DNA of 64,000 nt, taken from Algoriphagus lutimaris. GTDB lineage: Bacteria; Bacteroidota; Bacteroidia; Cytophagales; Cyclobacteriaceae. How positions within the stretch are numbered: the first letter of the stretch is position 1; each line of letters begins with the position of its first letter. The notes under the pieces were generated by a model. That model saw only the letters and a list, made by a program, of their open reading frames with translations, was not told the origin of the DNA and did not search any database. The stretch lies in NCBI RefSeq assembly GCF_017051705.1, contig NZ_JAFIDJ010000002.1, positions 330,384-394,383 on the forward strand. The letters run 5' to 3'. Made by a program: the position numbers and the translations under genes. Positions 53,105 to 63,467 of this stretch are shown here, piece after piece.

Positions 53105-54292
53105 ATGAAGCTACATAACAATACCATACGCGGGGTGCATTCTGCACTGGCAGCGATTTTCGAAGAAGGGCAATACGCCGACAAAGTGATCGAGAGAACA
53201 CTCAAATCCAATCCTAAATGGGGAGCTCGTGACCGTTCATTTATCGCCGAAACGACTTATGAAATGGTTCGTTGGTGGAGACTCATCAATTACCTAAGCC
53301 CTTCCAATAATCCATATGACCTTTTCGGAACATATTGGCTCATGCAAGGACACAGTCTTCCTCCCTGGGAAGAATTTCAAAAAATCCAGCCTGAGAAACT
53401 CAAAGGAAAGTATGACAAACTGGAAGACCCAGCTTTGATTGAATCCATCCCTGATTGGTTGGAGGAACTAGGACAGAAGGAATTGGGAGATAAATGGGAA
53501 GCAGAAATCCACAGCTTAAATCAAGAAGCAGATGTGGTTTTGCGGGTAAACACTCTAAAAACTACTCGTGAAAAACTAAAGAACATACTTGCGGAATCCA
53601 ACATCCAAACTCATATCATCAAAGGATATAAAGATGCTCTGATCTTGGATGAGCGACAAAATGTTTTCAGACACCCTGCCTTCAAAGAAGGTTTATTTGA
53701 AGTACAGGATGGTTCCTCTCAATTGGTAGCGGACTCGCTTGCGGTTGAACCAGGAATGAGAGTAATTGATGCTTGTGCAGGTGCAGGTGGCAAATCCTTG
53801 CATTTGGCAGCTTTGATGGAAAACAAAGGCAAAATCCTATCTATGGATGTGGAAGAATGGAAATTGCAGCAAACTAAACTAAGAGCAAGAAGAGATGGGG
53901 TATCCATCATTGAAAGAAAAGTCATTGAAGGTTCCAAAACCATCAAAAGACTAAAAGAGTCTGCCGACCGATTATTGCTTGATGTTCCATGCTCTGGTTT
54001 AGGAGTTTTAAAAAGAAATCCAGACACAAAATGGAAACTGAGTCCAGAATCCATAGAAAAAGTAAAGCAAACACAGCAGGAGATTCTTCAATCCTATCCA
54101 TCAATGCTTAAACCAGGAGGGCAAATGGTCTATGCTACTTGTAGTATTTTACCTTCTGAGAACCAAGAACAGGTACAAAAATTCCTAAATAGCGAAGCGG
54201 GAAAGAATTTTGAATTGATTGAAGATCACAAAGTGCTTTCACATGAAAGTGGTTTCGATGGATTCTACATCGCCAGACTTCTTAAAAAATAG
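53105..54292 (+). CDS. RsmB/NOP family RNA cytosine methyltransferase
   Basis: A 395-residue SAM-dependent m5C methyltransferase. N-terminal NusB-like part (HSALAAIFEEGQYADKVIER), then the catalytic domain with VIDACAGAGGKSLHLAALME (motif I), RLLLDVPCSGLGVLKRNPD (Cys of motif IV) and MVYATCSILPSENQEQV (catalytic Cys of motif VI). Substrate is probably rRNA or tRNA. It starts at the ATG at 53105, after a -7 box. Length is in range. Confidence 0.9.
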   Translation: MKLHNNTIRGVHSALAAIFEEGQYADKVIERTLKSNPKWGARDRSFIAETTYEMVRWWRLINYLSPSNNPYDLFGTYWLMQGHSLPPWEEFQKIQPEKLKGKYDKLEDPALIESIPDWLEELGQKELGDKWEAEIHSLNQEADVVLRVNTLKTTREKLKNILAESNIQTHIIKGYKDALILDERQNVFRHPAFKEGLFEVQDGSSQLVADSLAVEPGMRVIDACAGAGGKSLHLAALMENKGKILSMDVEEWKLQQTKLRARRDGVSIIERKVIEGSKTIKRLKESADRLLLDVPCSGLGVLKRNPDTKWKLSPESIEKVKQTQQEILQSYPSMLKPGGQMVYATCSILPSENQEQVQKFLNSEAGKNFELIEDHKVLSHESGFDGFYIARLLKK

Positions 54293-54359
54293 TTTTAAAA
54301 TACATATACCTCAAAATCAAAAAGTTATTTCTAACTTCATAGCTTAAATTTTTAAAGCA

Positions 54360-54812
54360 ATGAAGTTAGAATTGATTTTTACCATCGCAAACTCCGTCGC
54401 ATTCCTGTGTTGGATTTTTCTGTTTGTCTTGTACCAAAAACGATGGGTTTACAAATTTTTGTTCAGCATCATTTTTGTTTTACTGGGTGGACTTTACCTG
54501 TTTTATATCATCCGTGGGATGGGAGCCGACACAGGAGGAGGATTCGATACATTGGCAAATGTGAAATTGCTTTTCAGTAGTGATGATGCACTTTTGGCAG
54601 GTTGGATCCATTACTTAACTTTTGATTTGTTTGTAGGAATGTGGATTTGTCATAATGCCGACAAGTGTGGAATTAATCGATGGATTTTACTTCCCTGTCT
54701 AGTTCTAACATTTATGGCCGGACCAACCGGGCTTCTACTTTACATTATTATCCGCGTAATCCATTCCAAAAAACTGGTTCAAGAGCCATTCCCACAGCAA
54801 TTCGTATCCTGA
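54360..54812 (+). CDS. ABA4-like (DUF4281) membrane protein
   Basis: A 150-residue protein with four hydrophobic segments (residues about 5-27, 32-52, 83-98 and 106-135). Between them is the ABA4-like signature GGGFDTLANVKLLFSSDDAL followed by GWIHYLTFDLFVG and a final GPTGLLLY. Plant ABA4 is needed for neoxanthin synthesis; bacterial homologues are uncharacterised. It lies 67 bases after the RNA methyltransferase gene. A link to carotenoids would be inference only. Confidence 0.85.
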   Translation: MKLELIFTIANSVAFLCWIFLFVLYQKRWVYKFLFSIIFVLLGGLYLFYIIRGMGADTGGGFDTLANVKLLFSSDDALLAGWIHYLTFDLFVGMWICHNADKCGINRWILLPCLVLTFMAGPTGLLLYIIIRVIHSKKLVQEPFPQQFVS

Positions 54813-54883
54813 TTTTTAAAAGGAAATTTCCTTTTCTTAAAATTTTCTGCTGAGTTTCGATATTAATTTTGTAAAAGATTAGT

Positions 54884-54911
54884 TTGATAAAGAATTTTGT
54901 TTGTAATTTTG
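54884..54911 (+). promoter_or_regulatory. Likely promoter of guaB
   Basis: TTG at 54884 and TAATTTTG at 54904-54911 with a 17-base spacer, close to the phylum's TTG/TAnnTTTG pattern. This gives a leader of about 30 bases before the ATG at 54948. Confidence 0.6.
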
Positions 54912-54923
54912 ACGGGCAAATAG

Positions 54924-56426
<1,503 letters not shown>

Positions 56427-56445
56427 TTTGACATCAGATATAAAT

Positions 56446-56479
56446 AAAAAAATCCGGCCACTGTGCCGGATTTTTTTTT
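56446..56479 (+). terminator. Rho-independent terminator of guaB
   Basis: A7-TCCGGC (56446-56458), a 6-base loop, GCCGGA with nine T (56465-56479). The A-run gives a U-run also for the minus strand; the convergent gene ends at 56498. Confidence 0.92.
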
Positions 56480-56497
56480 GAGATGTTTCAATGATCC

Positions 56498-56974
56498 TTA
56501 GGACAATATTTCTTTAATCTCATAATCTTGTATGTGCACGTTGTACCATCCCCCTTCAATACTCGCTCCATATTTTTTATAGAAATTGATTGCCGGTTCG
56601 TTCCAATCCAACACTTGCCACATCATTCCCGTACAGCCATCTTCCAAAGATTTGGCCATTACCCGCTCTAAAAGCAATTTCCCTGCTCCTTTTCCTCTTT
56701 CCGATTGCGTCACAATCAAATCTTCCAAATAAAGTCTCTTCCCTTTCCAGGTACTGTATCTGTAGTAATAAATGGCAATCCCAATGATTTCCTTGGTTTC
56801 ATCTTTTTCGCAAACAAAAATCCCATACACAGGATTACGGCCGAAGCCATCCTCTTTCATCATTTCTACCGTATTAGTCACCTGTTCCGGTGCTTTTTCA
56901 TACAGCGCTAATTCTTGTACTAATTCTAAAACCCTAGGGAGGTCTTCAACTTGACCTTCTCGTAATGAATACAT
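56498..56974 (-). CDS. GNAT family N-acetyltransferase
   Basis: A 158-residue acetyltransferase of the spermidine/diamine acetyltransferase-like group. It has REGQVEDLPRVLELVQELA at the N-terminus, YRYSTWKGKRLYLEDLIV, the acetyl-CoA motif SERGKGAGKLLLERV and NEPAINFYKKYGA near the end. Substrate may be a polyamine or related amine. It is on its own strand, divergent from coaX with a 75-base gap. Confidence 0.9.
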   Translation of the reverse strand: MYSLREGQVEDLPRVLELVQELALYEKAPEQVTNTVEMMKEDGFGRNPVYGIFVCEKDETKEIIGIAIYYYRYSTWKGKRLYLEDLIVTQSERGKGAGKLLLERVMAKSLEDGCTGMMWQVLDWNEPAINFYKKYGASIEGGWYNVHIQDYEIKEILS

Positions 56975-57049
56975 TTCTATTTTAATTAGGAGGTTATTAT
57001 TTGGAATTTCCTTTTTTGAAAAGCTAAATTTAATGAAATCAAAGAAACA

Positions 57050-57820
57050 ATGTTTTTAGCAATAGATGCAGGTAATTCCAATGTAGTGTTTGCCCTTTAC
57101 CACGAACAGGATAAAAAATGGACCAATCACTTTAGGATAGAAACGAAAGGACCTAAACTACATTCACAACTTAGCAAAAAAGTACCTCTCTATTTCTTGG
57201 AACATGGAATATCCCCTAACAGCATTTCAGAAATTGGCTATAGCTCCGTGGTTCCCGAAATCAACAGTGCCATTATTGAGTTTTGTCAAAATTATTTTGG
57301 AACCAACCCTTATCTGATTTCTCCCAAAAGCTACACAAAACTTCCGGTCAAATCATTGCGTCCCTCAGAAATTGGATCTGATTTGATGTGCAATGTGATG
57401 GCCGCCTATTCTAAATACCAAAAGCCCGTCATCATTGTAGATTTCGGAACAGCATTGACGTTTACAGTAGTAGACCAGACAGGTAAGATCAAAGGAGTAA
57501 ATATAGTCCCTGGACTCAGAACCGCCATTAACTCATTGTTTAACAATACAGCTAAACTTCCTGCTGTAGAACTGAAAATGCCTGAATCTGCATTGGGACA
57601 AAACACTATTCATGCGATTCAGGCGGGCATATTATATGGCTATACAGGCTTGGTCAAAGGGATGATAGAGACCTTGGAAAAAGAAACCCAACAAAGCTAC
57701 CAAGTGGTAGCAACCGGAGGATTATCTTCTGTTTTGACTCCATTGACTGAAGTATTCAATGAAATTGACAGAAACTTAACTCTGGAAGGATTACGATTGA
57801 TAACCAAAGCTAATACTTAA
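57050..57820 (+). CDS. coaX: Type III pantothenate kinase
   Basis: A 256-residue kinase for the first step of CoA synthesis. It shows the P-loop-like start LAIDAGNSNVVFALY, the GSDLMCNVMAAY segment, the catalytic DFGTALTFTVVD and the C-terminal VVATGGLSSVL. This CoaX form is usual in Bacteroidota and is not inhibited by CoA. Its last four bases overlap the stop of the convergent M23 peptidase gene. Confidence 0.95.
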   Translation: MFLAIDAGNSNVVFALYHEQDKKWTNHFRIETKGPKLHSQLSKKVPLYFLEHGISPNSISEIGYSSVVPEINSAIIEFCQNYFGTNPYLISPKSYTKLPVKSLRPSEIGSDLMCNVMAAYSKYQKPVIIVDFGTALTFTVVDQTGKIKGVNIVPGLRTAINSLFNNTAKLPAVELKMPESALGQNTIHAIQAGILYGYTGLVKGMIETLEKETQQSYQVVATGGLSSVLTPLTEVFNEIDRNLTLEGLRLITKANT

Positions 57821-58485
57821 ATCATGGGGCACCTTATCATTAAGTTAGGGTCAGGACAAATGGCCCGAAACTTTTCCATTTCACGTTGAGAACATACTCC
57901 GGGAAAATCGCCATAATTCCCCAACATATCCAGCATCAATTGAAAATGTAAATGTGGAGGCCAATCCCCATTTTCGGGGAAAGGTCCTATATGACATAAC
58001 AAATCTCCAAACTTTACCTGATCTCCCACTTTCCATAAAGTGAGATCACTTCGCTTCAAATGACCATAAAGAGAATACAGGGATTCTCCGCCAATTTCAT
58101 GCTGAAGGATGATGGTACCACCATAATTCCCAAACCCTTGATTATCCTGTAAACTATACACTTCCCCTTCAAAAGGTGCAAAAACCGGAGTCCCTGCCTC
58201 GGCCCATATATCTACTCCCAAATGAATATTCCGGAAATCTAATTCTTGGGTGACAAAAACTTCCGAACGCTGGTAAATTGCTCGATGCTCAAAGTAACCA
58301 CCTATTCCAAACTTTTTATTTTGATTAGAAAGCTGATCAAAAACAAAATCATTAAACTTTTGGGTATTCCCCAAATTAACAGAGGTCAACTCACTATTGG
58401 CTGGACTAAAATCCATTTTCAGCGTATTACCTTCCGTAAGGGCTTCACCCATCACTGGGTAAAAATCCAATTTCTTCCAATTCAT
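57817..58485 (-). CDS. M23 family metallopeptidase
   Basis: A 222-residue protein with a complete LytM domain in its C-terminal two thirds: RNIHLGVDIWAEAGTPVFAP (His and Asp zinc ligands), YSLYGHLKRS, and WPPHLHFQLM (HxH). These give a zinc endopeptidase that cuts peptidoglycan cross-links. The N-terminal 80 residues are unusual (FYPVMGEALTEGNTLKMDFS). No signal peptide is visible at this or any nearby start, which is odd for a wall enzyme. It overlaps coaX at the 3' ends. Confidence 0.85.
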   Translation of the reverse strand: MNWKKLDFYPVMGEALTEGNTLKMDFSPANSELTSVNLGNTQKFNDFVFDQLSNQNKKFGIGGYFEHRAIYQRSEVFVTQELDFRNIHLGVDIWAEAGTPVFAPFEGEVYSLQDNQGFGNYGGTIILQHEIGGESLYSLYGHLKRSDLTLWKVGDQVKFGDLLCHIGPFPENGDWPPHLHFQLMLDMLGNYGDFPGVCSQREMEKFRAICPDPNLMIRCPMI

Positions 58486-58965
58486 GCTTGAAGATAAAAA
58501 CTCCGTGGTATTGTTTGAATACTATATAGAAACAAAGTTGAGCCTAATAGCTATTCAGTTCCGATAGACATCGAGACCCGAATAGCTAAATTCGTATTGA
58601 GGAACCTTTGACTTTGCTCAGGGTGACTCCCTATTAATAGTGTTATTCCAACAAAATAATACTTTCTCCCTTTCAAACTGTTTAGGTCACCATAACTATC
58701 GATGATGTAATACTGAACCTGAATCATTGGATTTCGAATCCGCTAACCTTTTCAAATATCAGATAAACAATCTTTGATTAATTGCGAGAATATTCTTTTG
58801 AATTAACCTGATATAAAAAGATTATAAATCTTCAGAACAAACTTTGGGATTGCAAATCCCAAAGAGCAAAAGCTGAATCAGTACAAGTTCGGCAGTTGAC
58901 TATCGGCTATAGACTTTTGAAAAACTTTAATTCAAAAATTCTCTCCAATTCCCTATTTTCGAATC
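58486..58965. other. Intergenic region with a hairpin and no gene
   Basis: A 480-base gap. At 58842-58864 CTTTGGGATT and AATCCCAAAG form a 10-base stem with a 3-base loop, without a T-run. The stretch CCTTTGACTTTGCTCAGGGT around 58605-58624 resembles a repeat found between genes in many bacterial genomes. Just before the dehydratase, TATTTTCG (58954-58961) resembles a -7 box four bases from the ATG. Confidence 0.45.
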
Positions 58966-59916
58966 ATGAGCCAACCATACCCTTCGCTAGCTGATATCAA
59001 AGCTGCCCATGAACGCATTCAGCCGTTTATCCATCGCACTCCAATTTTAAGTTCCTCTGCCATCAATAAGATTGCTGGCTGTAAGATTTTTTTCAAATGC
59101 GAGAATTTTCAGAAAGTGGGAGCCTTTAAAGCAAGAGGGGCTGCCAATGCGGTGATGAAACTGACTGAAGAGCAGAAAAAAAAGGGAGTAGCCACCCATA
59201 GCAGTGGTAATCATGCCGCGGCATTGGCCCGAGCGGCCAGAGTAGCAGGAATCCCATCTTTCATTGTAATGCCTTCCAATGCTCCAGAGATCAAAAAGAA
59301 AGCTGTCAAAGGCTATGGTGGAGAAATCATCGAATGCGAACCAAATCTCAAAGCAAGGGAAACTACCTTGGAAGAAGTAGTGGCCAGAACCGGAGCAACC
59401 TTCATTCCTCCTTACGATTTTATGGATGTGATTGAGGGACAAGCAACTTGTGCTTTGGAATTATTAGAGGATCAACCGGATTTGGACATCATCATGGCCC
59501 CTGTAGGAGGCGGAGGGCTATTGGGAGGAACAGCATTGACTACCCATTATCTAAACCCTGAAATTGAAGTAATTGCAGGAGAACCAGCAGGAGCAGACGA
59601 TGCTTTCCAATCCTTCCATGCAGGTAAAATCATTCCACAATCAGGTCCAAACACCATCGCTGATGGACTATTGACCTCGCTAGGGGTTCTAAATTTTCAA
59701 TTGATTCAACAATACGTTTCGGATATTCTATTAGCCACAGATCCTCAGATAATCGAAGCCATGCGGCTGATCTATGAGCGCATGAAAATTGTGATTGAGC
59801 CTTCCTGTGCGGTACCTTTGGCTGCTTTATTAGCCAATCAAGATCGATTCCAAGGAAAGAAAGTAGGAATTATTTTATCTGGAGGAAATGTGGATTTAGG
59901 GAAGTTACCTTTCTAA
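58966..59916 (+). CDS. Threonine/serine dehydratase (PLP, fold type II)
   Basis: A 316-residue enzyme that deaminates threonine or serine, or acts as a serine racemase. PLP-binding lysine is in KCENFQKVGAFKARGAANA, the substrate loop is SSGNHAAALARAARV, and the phosphate-binding Gly-rich loop is APVGGGGLLGGTAL. It lacks the ACT-like C-terminal regulatory domain, so it is the catabolic short form. Length matches that class. Convergent with the lipoprotein gene seven bases away. Confidence 0.92.
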   Translation: MSQPYPSLADIKAAHERIQPFIHRTPILSSSAINKIAGCKIFFKCENFQKVGAFKARGAANAVMKLTEEQKKKGVATHSSGNHAAALARAARVAGIPSFIVMPSNAPEIKKKAVKGYGGEIIECEPNLKARETTLEEVVARTGATFIPPYDFMDVIEGQATCALELLEDQPDLDIIMAPVGGGGLLGGTALTTHYLNPEIEVIAGEPAGADDAFQSFHAGKIIPQSGPNTIADGLLTSLGVLNFQLIQQYVSDILLATDPQIIEAMRLIYERMKIVIEPSCAVPLAALLANQDRFQGKKVGIILSGGNVDLGKLPF

Positions 59917-59923
59917 CTAATGA

Positions 59924-60577
59924 TTAATCATCGCATGCCTTACAATCCATTTTGATTTCTCCTTCGGTAGTCAGGAATAGACCTTCTGAAAAGAAATCTA
60001 AGGAATAGCCATTCGAGCAATGATATAAGGCGGTAGCTTCAGGAACACCATATCTTAAATCGGTGGTCTGATCTAATTCATCTCCATTGTCCACCACTGT
60101 CCATATCGCATATTTCCCAATATAAAATGGATCAGAACTTTCAGTAATAATGCCTGTGATTCTTACTGTTTTACAATCTTTTTGAAACACAACGCAAGTC
60201 ACATTACCTTTTGCATCTTTTTTCAAGACACCATTTTTATCATAATTAAAAGCTTCAAAAGACCCGCCTACAACGCCATTGGTCACAGTAGCTTTATAAG
60301 AATGTACTTCTGAACTTTCACCAAAAATAGTTTCTGGTCCAAAAGACAAAGGGATATCTTTTGCGATCACCCAACCATCTCCAACTAAGGCATTATCTTC
60401 ATCCGAAGAAGGATCCTGTTCATTTTCTCCAGGCACAGGTAAATCAGGCTTAGAGAATCCGGTTTCATCAGTAGGCTTTAAACTGGTGTTTTCATCATCC
60501 AAATGACAAGCGGAAACTAGGATCAATTGGAAAAAAATCAGGATAAAAGCCACATTGTTTTTCTTGAAATTTTTCAT
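59924..60577 (-). CDS. Hypothetical lipoprotein
   Basis: A 217-residue exported protein with a lipoprotein signal ending LVSAC (Cys24), followed by an acidic, Pro/Ser-rich linker (PVPGENEQDPSSDEDNALVG). The remaining part is beta-like, with CVVFQKDCKTVRI, YHCSNGYSLDFF, and the cysteine-rich end MDCKACDD. The cysteine spacing suggests disulphides after export. Family not recognised. It is preceded by a long A/T-rich gap. Confidence 0.75.
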   Translation of the reverse strand: MKNFKKNNVAFILIFFQLILVSACHLDDENTSLKPTDETGFSKPDLPVPGENEQDPSSDEDNALVGDGWVIAKDIPLSFGPETIFGESSEVHSYKATVTNGVVGGSFEAFNYDKNGVLKKDAKGNVTCVVFQKDCKTVRITGIITESSDPFYIGKYAIWTVVDNGDELDQTTDLRYGVPEATALYHCSNGYSLDFFSEGLFLTTEGEIKMDCKACDD

Positions 60578-61030
60578 GATTAAAAAATTTATAAAAATAT
60601 CTTAGGGTAAATTAAATGATTTTAATATGAAACTAACAAGAAAATGAAATTCATTTTTATTTATATGAAATGCATTATATCTAGTATTTACTATATTTTT
60701 TATTGAAATATTCATATTTAAACCTAGATCTTGATCAATATCAATACTAAAAAAGTCAATTTATTTTTTAAGTACAGCTAAAAATATTCTGATTTTTTTT
60801 GACGATTTTAAGTAGCAAGTAGTTCAAAGACCTCAAAATATTCATAATAAGAAGTTTTTAATATTTACAGATTCTTATCCAATTGCTCCAATTTGGTTTA
60901 ACATTTCTACTTTTTTAAAGTCACCAATGATTGACTAAGTGCAGTTCCATTGTAAGAATTTATCCAAAAGGATAAATAAGAACTAATCATTGAATAATCA
61001 TAGCTATCCAACAGGCTATCTAATGATAGA
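60578..61030. other. A/T-rich intergenic region
   Basis: A 453-base region with very high A+T, long T-runs and no open frame beyond 20 codons that looks real. It should hold the promoter of the lipoprotein gene (minus strand). An imperfect inverted repeat (GAATAATC at 60991 and GATTATTC at 61028) near the ACP stop may act as terminator of the dehydrogenase operon. No other gene seen. Confidence 0.4.
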
Positions 61031-61279
61031 TTATTCTTTCAATTTCTTGGTCAAATAAGCTAATAGTGATTTTAGATTACTGGTCTTTCCATAGTCCTCT
61101 TCAGGAATATCTACATTCAATTTTTCATTGATTGCCACAATAAACTGAAGTGCGTCAAAAGAATCGATATTGAGTGCTTCTCGGATATTCTCCTCAGGCA
61201 TCAATCTAGATGGATCTGTCTCAGGTGCTATCCTTTGAAGTAATTGAAAAATTGTTGTCTTAATTTCTTCTTCTGTCAT
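61031..61279 (-). CDS. Acyl carrier protein
   Basis: An 82-residue, acidic, helical protein with the carrier motif LNIDSFDALQFI; Ser40 is the phosphopantetheine attachment site, with DSF instead of the more usual DSL. It has the expected helix 1 (EEEIKTTIFQLLQRI) and final helix (LKSLLAYLTKKLKE). Its start overlaps the E2 stop by four bases, so it is translated with the dehydrogenase genes. It is probably a specialised carrier, not the general fatty-acid one. Confidence 0.85.
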   Translation of the reverse strand: MTEEEIKTTIFQLLQRIAPETDPSRLMPEENIREALNIDSFDALQFIVAINEKLNVDIPEEDYGKTSNLKSLLAYLTKKLKE

Positions 61280-62484
61280 AGTTCTTCTGGATTTTGTAAA
61301 TGTCTATTGAGTGCTGCTAAAAACCTACTTCCTATTAATCCATCAGTAGCCCGATGGTCTGCCGCTAAGGTCACGTCTACAACTGGACGAATTCCCAACA
61401 TGCCTTCCTCAGCGAATGGCTGCTCACTAATCTCACCAAAACCGACGATTCCTACTTGAGGAGGATAGATCAAACCAAAGACTTTATCCGCTCCTCCTTC
61501 TCCGATGTTTGTGATGGTAAAAGTGGACTGGCTGAGTTCCGAACTTCTTAATTTGAATGCTCGTGCTCTAGGAATAATATCATTGATGGTTTCCATGATT
61601 TCATCCACTGTTTTTGAATCAGACTGTAAAATTGCAGGTACGACAATTCCTCCTGATCTCAAGGAAATCACAAACCCTATGTTGATTTCATTTTTCCGAT
61701 GAAGCCCATTCTCCCATGTTGCGTTAAGATCTGGAACCTCATCCAATGCCTTGGCTACGGCTTTAATCAAAACCGCTACGGGCAATAGACGATTTTGCAC
61801 TGGACGATCTTTGTTTGCCTCCTTCACCCAATCCATCGCTTTGGACATATCCATCCTTTTTTCCAGATAGTAATGAGGAATTTCCCGGTTGGACTTACTC
61901 ATGGCAGCAGCCACAGCCATACGCATAGCATCCGAAGTTGGGCCACTTGGTTTTACTGATATTTCTTTAGTTTTATCCGCTTCTTTTTCGGCGTCTTTGA
62001 TTGGTTTTTTCACTTCTGAAATGGCCTTTTCAATGTCTTTTTTCACGATTGATCCTTCTGGGCCAGTTCCTTTCAGCAAGGAAATATCAATCCGGTTTTC
62101 TTCAGCAATTTTCCTGGCCAAAGGAGAAATCTTAATTCTTTCTCCTAATTCAGTATTCTCATGAACTATTTCCTTCCTATCCTCAATTGGATGTATTTCA
62201 GGTTTTTGAATTTCCTCACCAGAAACAGTAGATTCCGTCACCTCAGATTTCCCATCATTAATCAAGGCCAAAACAGTTCCCACTGGAACCTTCTCCCCCT
62301 CTTTCACCAAAAATTTCTCCAACGTTCCTTCCTCAAAAACCTCGATTTCAATCAATCCTTTTTGAGTTTCCACATCAGCAATAATATCTCCTCGATGGAG
62401 GAATTCGCCTAGTTGCTTTCTCCATTCAACCAATGTACCGGCTTCCATATCTGCTCCCAAATTGGGCATTTGAAACTTGATCAT
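61276..62484 (-). CDS. 2-oxo acid dehydrogenase E2 (dihydrolipoamide acyltransferase)
   Basis: A 402-residue protein in three parts: a lipoyl domain (residues 1-76) with the lipoylated Lys42 in [13 protein letters not shown]; a peripheral-subunit-binding domain (about 117-155, [20 protein letters not shown]); and the catalytic core with the active-site HRATDG in [13 protein letters not shown]. It transfers the acyl group from E1 to CoA. A flexible Glu/Lys-rich linker lies on each side of the binding domain. Overlaps E1 beta and ACP genes by four bases each. No E3 gene lies in the window. Confidence 0.93.
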   Translation of the reverse strand: MIKFQMPNLGADMEAGTLVEWRKQLGEFLHRGDIIADVETQKGLIEIEVFEEGTLEKFLVKEGEKVPVGTVLALINDGKSEVTESTVSGEEIQKPEIHPIEDRKEIVHENTELGERIKISPLARKIAEENRIDISLLKGTGPEGSIVKKDIEKAISEVKKPIKDAEKEADKTKEISVKPSGPTSDAMRMAVAAAMSKSNREIPHYYLEKRMDMSKAMDWVKEANKDRPVQNRLLPVAVLIKAVAKALDEVPDLNATWENGLHRKNEINIGFVISLRSGGIVVPAILQSDSKTVDEIMETINDIIPRARAFKLRSSELSQSTFTITNIGEGGADKVFGLIYPPQVGIVGFGEISEQPFAEEGMLGIRPVVDVTLAADHRATDGLIGSRFLAALNRHLQNPEEL

Positions 62485-63467
62485 GGCTTTAGCATTTTAT
62501 TAACTTTTTCTAAAATATCCGAAACTTGAGGTATCGAAGCATCTTCCAAGTGTTTGGGGTAGGGAATCGGAACCTCCACACCACATAGCCTTTCCACCGG
62601 AGCATCCAAGTCAAAAAAGGCTTTTTCCATAATTCTGGAAACCACTTCAGATGAAATACTGACAGATTTCCATGCCTCTTCAACAACTAACGCCCGATGT
62701 GTCTTCTTCACGGAAGTAAGGAAAGTCTCCTCATCCATCGGTCTCAGTACTCTCAAATCTATCACTTCAACCTCTATTCCCTCTTGTCCAAGGACTTCGG
62801 CAGCTTCCAAACATTTGTAAACACCCGCTCCATACGTGATCAAAGAAATATCATTGCCTTCCCTTAGAACTTTGGCTTTTTTAATCTCAACAGTTCCTGA
62901 ATCTGCAGGGATTTCTTTCTCAAGATTTAGCATAAAGGTGTATTCAAATAGGATTACCGGATCGAGACTTTGCATCGCAGAAATCAACATCCCTCTTGCA
63001 TCTTCATGGGTTCCTACGGAAAGAACAATCAATCCCGGTACATGGGCAAAAAATGGCTCCCAACTATGGGAATGCTGTGCTGCCAATTGCCGGCCAATGC
63101 CACATCCCATTCGGATCACCAATGGAACATTCAACTGTCCACCGGACATATGCAGAAGTGTTGAAGCATTGTTGACAATTTGATCCATCGCCAAAAGACT
63201 GAAATTGACAGTCATCACCTCCACTATCGGCCTCATTCCAGCAAGTGCTGCTCCGATTCCTGCTCCGGTAAATCCTGATTCTGAGAGCGGAACATCCATA
63301 ATCCGATCCGAACCAAATTCCTTCAAGAGACCTTTACTCACTGCGAAAGCTCCTCCGTAATTCCCTACATCTTCTCCCATCAGGAAAACTCGTTCATCAT
63401 TTTGCATGACATCCCGGATGGCTTGTTTGATAGCCTCTCTATAAGTTATTTTGATCATCTCGCTCAT
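62481..63467 (-). CDS. 2-oxo acid dehydrogenase E1, beta subunit
   Basis: A 328-residue protein with the transketolase-like pyrimidine-binding domain ([19 protein letters not shown], then [19 protein letters not shown]) and the C-terminal transketolase domain ([20 protein letters not shown]). It forms the ThDP site with E1 alpha. The substrate (pyruvate, acetoin or branched-chain acids) cannot be told with certainty; motifs [14 protein letters not shown] and [12 protein letters not shown] favour a pyruvate/acetoin-like enzyme. Overlaps its neighbours by four bases. Confidence 0.93.
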   Translation of the reverse strand: MSEMIKITYREAIKQAIRDVMQNDERVFLMGEDVGNYGGAFAVSKGLLKEFGSDRIMDVPLSESGFTGAGIGAALAGMRPIVEVMTVNFSLLAMDQIVNNASTLLHMSGGQLNVPLVIRMGCGIGRQLAAQHSHSWEPFFAHVPGLIVLSVGTHEDARGMLISAMQSLDPVILFEYTFMLNLEKEIPADSGTVEIKKAKVLREGNDISLITYGAGVYKCLEAAEVLGQEGIEVEVIDLRVLRPMDEETFLTSVKKTHRALVVEEAWKSVSISSEVVSRIMEKAFFDLDAPVERLCGVEVPIPYPKHLEDASIPQVSDILEKVNKMLKP

